A stretch of 64,000 nt of DNA, from assembly GCF_002245655.1 (NCBI RefSeq), contig NZ_NOIH01000001.1, positions 30,080 to 94,079 of the forward strand. The letters run 5' to 3'. The notes under the pieces are model-generated. The model made no database searches. It was not told the DNA's origin and saw only the letters and a list, made by a program, of their open reading frames with translations. The position numbers and the translations under genes were made by a program. Of this stretch, positions 56,324 to 64,000 are shown in pieces (within the stretch, counting starts at the first letter, position 1; each line of letters begins with the position of its first letter). This DNA is from Thauera propionica (GTDB lineage Bacteria > Pseudomonadota > Gammaproteobacteria > Burkholderiales > Rhodocyclaceae).

Positions 56324-56419
56324 GGCCGATCGGGTCATTCGCGCCGCTTGGCTGCGGAACTCGCGCGCTGCGCGCGCTCAGACAGTCCTCGCCGCGCTTC
56401 GCGAACGACCCGATCGGCC
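56324..56419 (-). repeat. Structured repeat element C (conserved core, element-specific outer stem)
   Basis: Arms 56324-56343 and 56400-56419 form a 20-bp stem with one non-Watson-Crick pair, G-U when read on the minus strand. The core is CGAGGACTGTCTGAGC ... GCGAGTTCCGCAGCC, with a GC-only inner hairpin (GCGCGC type). It fills most of the 180-base gap between cbbS and cbbX, in the sense direction of the operon. Confidence 0.8.
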
Positions 56420-56451
56420 TGTTCCCGTGGGCTTACTGAGTCGCTGTGCCG

Positions 56452-56877
56452 TCAGCTCGCATAGCGCGCGCCTTCCGGGTTGCGACCGACGGCGTAGCTC
56501 TCCATCGTGTAGCGCAGGCTGCGGCCCTTCGTCTCCTGGCGGGTGAGTCGGAAGCCGGGCTCGGCAGTGGGGCGCTGGACGATGAAGGACATGCGCACCG
56601 TCTCCCAGCCCTTGGTGGAGTCGAAGGCGTTGATGCGGATGTAGGTCTCGGGGTTGGCCTCGCGGCAGGCCTTGAGTTCGCCCATGACGCCAGCCGGGTC
56701 GCGCAGGTCGAACATCGGCAGCCCCCACATGTTCCAGTAGGTGTTACGCGGGTGGGGGTCGTCGGTGAACTCGAGGGCGACAGCCCAGTTCTGGTCGAGG
56801 CAGTAGTTGATCTGCGCGGCGATCTGGGTGTCGGTTAGGTCGGGCAGGAAGGAAAAGCAGCCTTGGGTGATGCGCAT
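56452..56877 (-). CDS. cbbS: RuBisCO small subunit, red-type form I
   Basis: A 141-residue small subunit starting [16 protein letters not shown]. It has the long C-terminal extension of red-type small subunits (after [15 protein letters not shown]), which lines the central pore of the L8S8 complex. It begins 35 bases after cbb[11 protein letters not shown] and the preceding PRNTYW are the conserved central segments. Confidence 0.95.
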   Translation of the reverse strand: MRITQGCFSFLPDLTDTQIAAQINYCLDQNWAVALEFTDDPHPRNTYWNMWGLPMFDLRDPAGVMGELKACREANPETYIRINAFDSTKGWETVRMSFIVQRPTAEPGFRLTRQETKGRSLRYTMESYAVGRNPEGARYAS

Positions 56878-56912
56878 GATGGGTCTCCTCGGTTCCGGGA
56901 TGGGGCTGGGCT

Positions 56913-59421
<2,509 letters not shown>

Positions 59422-59441
59422 GCTGAGGTCCGCGCAAAAGA

Positions 59442-59464
59442 AAACGCGCCACGTGGGCGCGTTT
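59442..59464. terminator. Bidirectional terminator between cbbR and fba
   Basis: AAACGCGCC and GGCGCGTTT pair around a short loop (ACGTG), with A and T runs on both sides. It lies 20 bases after the cbbR stop and 26 bases before the fba stop on the opposite strand. Confidence 0.78.
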
Positions 59465-59490
59465 CGAACTGCCTGGGAAACCGCGACGGC

Positions 59491-60555
59491 TCAGCGCACG
59501 ATCTGCGTCAGCTCGCCGGCCTTGTAGCGTGCGGCCATCTTCTCGAGCGAGACCGCTTTGATCTTGCTGGCCATGCCGGCGCAGCCGAAGGCTTCGAAGC
59601 GGGCCCTGCAAACCAGCTTGGCGGCTTCGCGCGCGGGCTTGTTGAACTCGCGCGGGTCGAACTTGGAGGGGTTTTCGACCAGGAACTTGCGCACCGCGCC
59701 GGTCATCGCCAGGCGGATGTCGGTGTCGATGTTGATCTTGCGCACGCCGTACTTGATGCCCTGCACGATCTCCTCGACCGGCACGCCGTAGGTTTCCTTC
59801 ATGTCGCCGCCGTACTGGCGGATGATCTCGAGCAGCTCCTGCGGAACCGAGCTGGAGCCATGCATCACCAGATGGGTATTGGGGATGCGGGCGTGGATCT
59901 GCTTGATGCGCTCGATGGCGAGGATGTCGCCGGTGGGCTTGCGGCTGAACTTGTAGGCACCGTGGCTGGTGCCGATGGCGATCGCCAGCGCGTCGCAGTC
60001 GGTCTGCTTGACGAAGTCGGCGGCCTGGTCGGGGTCGGTCAGCATCTGGCTGTGGTCGAGCGTGCCTTCGGCGCCAACGCCGTCTTCCTCGCCGGCCTGG
60101 CCGGTCTCGAGCGAGCCGAGGCAGCCGAGTTCGCCTTCGACGCTGACGCCGATGGCGTGCGAGAACTTCACCACCTCACGGGTGACGGCGACGTTGTACT
60201 CGTAGGAGGAGGGCGTCTTGCCGTCTTCCATCAGCGAGCCGTCCATCATCACGCTGGAGAAACCCGAGCGGATCGCGCCCATGCAGATCGCCGGGCTCTG
60301 GCCGTGGTCCTGGTGCATGACGATGGGGATGTTCGGATACGCTTCGACGGCGGCGTCGATCAGGTGGCGCAGGAAGGCTTCGCCCGCGTACTTACGCGCG
60401 CCGGCCGAGGCCTGCATGATCACCGGGCTGTCGCATTCGGCAGCCGCTTCCATGATGGCCTGGACCTGTTCGAGGTTGTTCACGTTGAACGCGGGCAGGC
60501 CATAGCTGTGTTCGGCGGCGTGGTCGAGCAGCTGGCGCATGGAAACGAGGGGCAT
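59491..60555 (-). CDS. fba: Fructose-bisphosphate aldolase class II, housekeeping copy
   Basis: Zinc aldolase of glycolysis and gluconeogenesis, 354 residues, with [24 protein letters not shown] and GTSHGAYKF. It is about 70% identical to the cbb-operon aldolase at 48479-49525 and has a longer C-terminus ([11 protein letters not shown]). AGGAG precedes ATG 60555, and a TAGAAT -10 lies at 60634-60629. The neighbouring pyk on the same strand supports the housekeeping role. Confidence 0.94.
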   Translation of the reverse strand: MPLVSMRQLLDHAAEHSYGLPAFNVNNLEQVQAIMEAAAECDSPVIMQASAGARKYAGEAFLRHLIDAAVEAYPNIPIVMHQDHGQSPAICMGAIRSGFSSVMMDGSLMEDGKTPSSYEYNVAVTREVVKFSHAIGVSVEGELGCLGSLETGQAGEEDGVGAEGTLDHSQMLTDPDQAADFVKQTDCDALAIAIGTSHGAYKFSRKPTGDILAIERIKQIHARIPNTHLVMHGSSSVPQELLEIIRQYGGDMKETYGVPVEEIVQGIKYGVRKINIDTDIRLAMTGAVRKFLVENPSKFDPREFNKPAREAAKLVCRARFEAFGCAGMASKIKAVSLEKMAARYKAGELTQIVR

Positions 60556-60628
60556 GTAGGTTCTCCTGATGACTGGGCGAGAAGTGCGGGCCGCTTCAGG
60601 GCCGCGCTGGGTGGTCGGTTAACTCTGC

Positions 60629-60634
60629 ATTCTA
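60629..60634 (-). promoter_or_regulatory. -10 element of the fba promoter
   Basis: TAGAAT on the minus strand inside GTATTAGAATGC, about 74 bases upstream of ATG 60555. The pyk upstream region contains a similar TTTAGAATGC (63411-63402). No good -35 is visible. Confidence 0.45.
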
Positions 60635-60708
60635 ATACGAGCCGGGTCGATGCGTTGCGCGTTACAGGGGGCGTGCATGCGTCTCCGAACCGGCGGCCGG
60701 GTAAACGA

Positions 60709-60736
60709 AAACGGCCCGGGCGGACCCGGGCCGTTT
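60709..60736 (-). terminator. Intrinsic terminator after the CsgG-like lipoprotein gene
   Basis: AAACGGCCCGGG and CCCGGGCCGTTT pair around a 4-base loop. It is symmetric, so it would act on either strand; on the minus strand it follows the lipoprotein stop by 22 bases. It separates that gene from fba. Confidence 0.78.
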
Positions 60737-60757
60737 GACGTCGTTGGAGCGCGTCGA

Positions 60758-61783
60758 TCAGCGCTGCAGTTCGGCCTGTGTGGTGGCATCGAGCCGGCCG
60801 GTGACCGGGATGCCGCGGTCGGCCTGGAAGTCGCGCAGGGCGGCCTGGGTTTTCGCGCCCATCTTGCCGTCGGGGTTGCCGACGTCGAAGCCCATCTGGT
60901 TCAGCCGGGCCTGCGCGTCGCGCAGACTGATCTTGCCACCGCTGTAGCCGCCGGCCTGGGAGGCGCCGTCGACGCCGAGACGACCGCCGGTGCCGAGGCC
61001 CCGATCACCCATGCCCTGGGCAGTGTAGTTACGCAGCGCGCGCACGAGCTGGTTGTACGAGTCCATGAACGCGCCGGCGATGACCTTGCCCTGCGGGGTA
61101 TTGGTGTAGCCGCCGAGTCCGACGCCGCCACCGCCGCCGCCGATCAGACCGCCCAGGCCGAAGTCGGTGTTCTTGGCGCTGCCTTCCGCCACACCGACCT
61201 GGACGCCCGAACGGTTGTCGACCAGCGTCAGCAGCGTGGCAGCCTCGTTGGTCTTCATGCTGCCGACGATGGCGCCGAGCAGCCCGCCGCCCACGGCGCC
61301 AGCCGCGGCACCCAGGCCGCCCGTGCCGCGTTCGCTGAAAAGCACTTCAGGCGTCAGCGAGTAGTCCGCGCTGACCATCTGGCCCTTGCCGAAGTTGCTG
61401 CCGGCGCGCAGTTCGCCGCTCTGCTGCAGCGCGCGCTCCTGCGCCATGTTGGCCATCGCGCGTCCGCGATCGACGACGATGAAGCAGTTCGACTGCTGCA
61501 TCAGCAGGCGCAGAACCGGCACCGTCGAGGTCAGGCGGTATTGGCCGGACAGGATGCGGTACCAGTCGGCGTTCTGGTCTTCGACAACGGCGATGGTGCC
61601 GAACGGGCGGTCGCAGCGTTCGAGTTCAGAGTTCGCGTTCGCCGCGTTCGCACCGCCGGCGCTACCGGTGGCGACGGTCTTGGCATCGGCATCGCCGCTG
61701 CGGACAGGCATGGAGCCAACGCAACCCGCAAGCGTGGTGGTGAGCGCCGCGAGCGCCAGGAATTTCAGCTTGTTGTTTTTCAT
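60758..61783 (-). CDS. Lipoprotein with CsgG-like domain and C-terminal peptidoglycan-binding domain
   Basis: A 341-residue protein with a lipoprotein signal (lipobox TLAGC, Cys21). Residues ~58-250 resemble CsgG/HfaB outer-membrane secretion lipoproteins (TIAVVEDQNADW, VPVLRLLMQQSNCFIVVDRGRA, VSADYSLTPEVLFSE). They include two glycine-rich stretches (AAAGAVGGGLLGAIVG and LIGGGGGGVGLGG). Residues ~280-341 are a PG_binding_1 domain (RLNQMGFDVGNPDGKMGAKTQAALRDFQ). No curli genes are nearby. It sits between pyk and fba. Confidence 0.85.
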   Translation of the reverse strand: MKNNKLKFLALAALTTTLAGCVGSMPVRSGDADAKTVATGSAGGANAANANSELERCDRPFGTIAVVEDQNADWYRILSGQYRLTSTVPVLRLLMQQSNCFIVVDRGRAMANMAQERALQQSGELRAGSNFGKGQMVSADYSLTPEVLFSERGTGGLGAAAGAVGGGLLGAIVGSMKTNEAATLLTLVDNRSGVQVGVAEGSAKNTDFGLGGLIGGGGGGVGLGGYTNTPQGKVIAGAFMDSYNQLVRALRNYTAQGMGDRGLGTGGRLGVDGASQAGGYSGGKISLRDAQARLNQMGFDVGNPDGKMGAKTQAALRDFQADRGIPVTGRLDATTQAELQR

Positions 61784-61886
61784 TCAAGAACCCCGTGCCG
61801 GTGTATTCGGAGAAAAGGAGATGGGATCTTAACAAAATGAAACGGCGCTATGTCATGGAGGTGCAGCCCCTGCGGCGTGGTCGTGT

Positions 61887-63335
61887 TCAGGCGTAGGCAT
61901 TGGGCGCCTGATGGTCGCCGACGCGCACGATCTTGAGTGTGTTGGTGCCGCCCGAGGCACCGATCGGCTCGCCGATGGTGAGCACGATGAGGTCGCCGTA
62001 TTCGACCACGCCCTGATCGAGCAGGATCTGCTCGGCTTCCCACAGCAGCACGTCGCGGTCCTGGTGGGTCTGGCTCATCAGCAGCGGATAGACCTCGCGG
62101 TACAGCGTCATCTGGTTGCGGGCGCGGACCTCGGGGGTCAGTGCGTAGATCGGCACGCCGCAGTTCAGGCGGCTCATCCACAACGCGGTCGAGCCGGTCT
62201 GGGTGAGCGAGGCGATCGCCTTGACGTTGAGGTGGTAGGCGGTCCACATCGCCGCCATCGCGATCGACTGGTCGATGCGGGTGAAGACGCGGTTCAGCAC
62301 CTCGCGGTCGAGCGTGACCTCGTTCGACTTCTCCGCCTCGAGGCAGACGCGGCTCATGGCCTCGACGACCTCGACCGGGAACTTGCCCGAGGCCGTCTCG
62401 GCCGACAGCATCACCGCGTCGGTGCCGTCGAGCACGGCGTTCGCCACGTCGGATACCTCAGCGCGGGTCGGCACCGGGCTGGTGATCATCGATTCCATCA
62501 TCTGCGTCGCGGTGATGGTGAGCTTGTTGCGGTCGCGGGCGGCGCGCAGCATCTTCTTCTGCAGCGCAGGCACGGCGGCGTCGCCGACTTCGACGGCAAG
62601 GTCGCCGCGCGCCACCATGATGCCGTCGGAGGCGTCGAGGATTTCCTCGAGGTTGGCGACGGCTTCGGTACGCTCGATCTTGGCGATCAGCAGTGCGTCA
62701 CCGCCACCGGCGGCGCGCATCAGCTGGCGCGCCATGTACATGTCGGCTGCGCTCTTGGGGAAGGACACGGCGACGAAATCGACGCCGATCTGCGCGGCGG
62801 TACGGATGTCGTCCATATCCTTGGCGGTCAGCGCCGGCGCGGTGAGGCCGCCGCCCTGGCGGTTGATGCCCTTGTTGTTGGACAGCTCGCCGCCGACCTT
62901 CACCGCGGTGTGGATCTCGTGGCCGATCACCTTCTGGACCGTCAGCTTGAGGCGGCCGTCGTCGAGCAGCAGCACATCGCCTGGCTTCACGTCCTTGGGC
63001 AGATCCTTGTAGTCCAGACCGACGCGCTGCGCGTTACCCATCTCGCAGCGGGCGTCGAGGATGAAGGCGGCGTCGCGCTCGAGCGTGATGCGGCCGTCGG
63101 CGAACTTGCCGATGCGGATCTTCGGACCCTGCAGGTCGGCGAGGATACCGACCGGGCGGCCCACCAGGGCCGAGGCTTCGCGAATGGCGTTGGCGCGGGC
63201 GATGTGATCCTCGGCCTTGCCGTGGGAGAAGTTCATGCGTACCACATCCACGCCCGCATGGACCATGCGTTCGAGCACTTGCGGGTCGGAGGAGGCGGGG
63301 CCGAGGGTGGCGACGATCTTGGTGTGGCGCGACAT
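61887..63335 (-). CDS. pyk: Pyruvate kinase
   Basis: Makes pyruvate and ATP from phosphoenolpyruvate. The 482-residue protein shows KIVATLGPASSDPQVL, MNFSHG, LADLQGPKIRIG, the signature IAKIERTEAVANLEEI, and ATQMMESMITSPVPTRAEVSDVANAV (described by its ends). ATG 63335 was chosen for MSRHTKIVATLGP. It heads the minus-strand series pyk, lipoprotein, fba that in relatives continues directly into purC. Confidence 0.96.
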   Translation of the reverse strand: MSRHTKIVATLGPASSDPQVLERMVHAGVDVVRMNFSHGKAEDHIARANAIREASALVGRPVGILADLQGPKIRIGKFADGRITLERDAAFILDARCEMGNAQRVGLDYKDLPKDVKPGDVLLLDDGRLKLTVQKVIGHEIHTAVKVGGELSNNKGINRQGGGLTAPALTAKDMDDIRTAAQIGVDFVAVSFPKSAADMYMARQLMRAAGGGDALLIAKIERTEAVANLEEILDASDGIMVARGDLAVEVGDAAVPALQKKMLRAARDRNKLTITATQMMESMITSPVPTRAEVSDVANAVLDGTDAVMLSAETASGKFPVEVVEAMSRVCLEAEKSNEVTLDREVLNRVFTRIDQSIAMAAMWTAYHLNVKAIASLTQTGSTALWMSRLNCGVPIYALTPEVRARNQMTLYREVYPLLMSQTHQDRDVLLWEAEQILLDQGVVEYGDLIVLTIGEPIGASGGTNTLKIVRVGDHQAPNAYA

Positions 63336-63403
63336 GAGGTCTCCCGAAAGCGTGTTCTTGTGCGAGGCCGGAGCGCGAAAGGCTTCGCGCAGTCCCGCCC
63401 CGC

Positions 63404-63409
63404 ATTCTA
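63404..63409 (-). promoter_or_regulatory. Putative -10 element of pyk
   Basis: TAGAAT on the minus strand inside GGTTTAGAATGCG, about 69 bases upstream of ATG 63335. It resembles the -10 upstream of fba. No convincing -35. Confidence 0.4.
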
Positions 63410-63541
63410 AACCGGGCATCCGCTCCGCCGTCTTGATGTGGATCGCGCCGTGTTCGACCGCGTATCGCGCGATTACATGCGATGAAATGGAAAATTCATG
63501 CGCCTGTACTAGACTGACGGATAAACGAGAGGGGTAGGCCC

Positions 63542-63940
63542 ATGGATCTGACCGTTGTTCTCAGTATTGTGATCGTGGCGTTGTTCGCCGCTGGATGGAC
63601 GACATTGCGCCGCCGGCCGCAACCGATGCCCGCGCAGGCCGACATGCCGACTCACCCCTACCACTGCGTTGCGGTCGAGGCGCGCGGTGGCGGCTGCGAG
63701 GCCGTGCGCCGCATGGCCGGCCAGCGCTTCCTTGCCGCCCATGCACCTGCGCTGCCTCTGTCGGGTTGCAACCAGAGCCGCTGCGAATGCATCTACCTGC
63801 ACTACGAGGATCGCCGCCACCACAATCGCCGCGATCCCTACATTCATGCACGGCGGGCGCCGATCACCGAACTTTCGCAGGATCGGCGCGTGACGAGCGG
63901 CCGGCGCAAGACCGACGTGCTGGCTCAGCCGGTTCTATAG
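63542..63940 (+). CDS. Membrane-anchored Cys-rich protein of unknown function
   Basis: I do not recognise a characterised family. The 132-residue protein has one N-terminal membrane helix (VVLSIVIVALFAAGW), then five Cys (C42, C52, C76, C81, C83), with C76-x4-C81-x-C83 forming a possible metal or disulfide site in SGCNQSRCECIYLHYEDRR. A basic tail with RRHHNRRDPY and DRRVTSGRRKTD follows. GAGAGGGG lies just upstream of ATG 63542. Nothing is seen in the last 60 bases of the window. Confidence 0.72.
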   Translation: MDLTVVLSIVIVALFAAGWTTLRRRPQPMPAQADMPTHPYHCVAVEARGGGCEAVRRMAGQRFLAAHAPALPLSGCNQSRCECIYLHYEDRRHHNRRDPYIHARRAPITELSQDRRVTSGRRKTDVLAQPVL

Positions 63941-64000
63941 GCGCCCACGGCCTCCCCCTCGCGGCCGCGTTCGGCAAGCGACGTTCGGTGGTCGGTTTCG

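Overview
The window is a GC-rich bacterial chromosome segment, almost wholly coding, with short intergenic gaps and many 1-8 base gene overlaps. Gene content and order point to a betaproteobacterium, most likely of the Rhodocyclales (Thauera/Azoarcus type): hemA-prfA-prmC, argH divergent from an algZ/algR pair next to hemCDXY, dusB-fis-purH-purD, pepP-ubiH, lptD-surA-pdxA-rsmA and a red-type (form IC) Calvin cycle operon. The genus is an inference from synteny and protein style. No tRNA, rRNA, CRISPR array, intact insertion sequence or prophage was seen.

Layout. 1-3513: heme/translation genes hemA (cut by the window edge), prfA, prmC and grxD. 3586-6454: a four-gene minus-strand operon of the poorly understood 'HPr-rel-A' type (nucleotidyltransferase, HprK-related kinase, PqqD-like protein and a secreted protein that could be the substrate). 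6679-10312: argH, a Ser/Thr kinase with a cyclic-nucleotide domain, and a fructosamine kinase. 10400-12198: algZ/algR sensor-regulator pair. 12199-14949: ppc. 15010-20799: a thioredoxin-like protein, the heme genes hemC-hemD-hemX-hemY, and hemF. 20806-25545: yegP, purD, purH, fis, dusB. 25763-28271: metNIQ methionine importer. 28372-32750: ubiH-like, pepP, murU, amgK. 32851-38540: lptD, surA, pdxA, rsmA. 38624-43489: a DUF2892 protein, a Crp-like regulator, xthA, prlC and a DUF2189 membrane protein. 43649-45874: purC, tag and a VOC protein. 46093-48154: a Tat-exported dioxygenase and a DUF3422 protein. 48479-59421: the carbon-fixation cluster. 59491-63335: a second fba, a CsgG-like lipoprotein and pyk. 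63542-63940: a small Cys-rich membrane-anchored protein.

The cbb cluster reads cbbL-S-X-F-P-T-K-A on the minus strand, with cbbR divergent. It encodes RuBisCO, its red-type activase, phosphoribulokinase, fructose bisphosphatase, transketolase, phosphoglycerate kinase and aldolase. Glyceraldehyde-3-phosphate dehydrogenase and phosphoglycolate phosphatase are absent and must come from elsewhere. The housekeeping order pyk-fba-purC, conserved in many betaproteobacteria, is split here by about 15 kb holding this cluster, so the cluster looks like an insertion. Two ~70% identical aldolase genes, in the same orientation and sharing a 44-bp identical stretch, flank it.

The most unusual DNA is a family of three structured elements in the cbb operon gaps (52951-53048, 53130-53217, 56324-56419). 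Each has a conserved core of about 45 bases inside a long outer stem whose sequence differs completely between copies while staying base-paired. Every departure from Watson-Crick pairing in the outer stems reads as G-U on one and the same strand relative to the core, as expected for a structured RNA. The HPr-rel-A operon with its candidate substrate is the other main lead.
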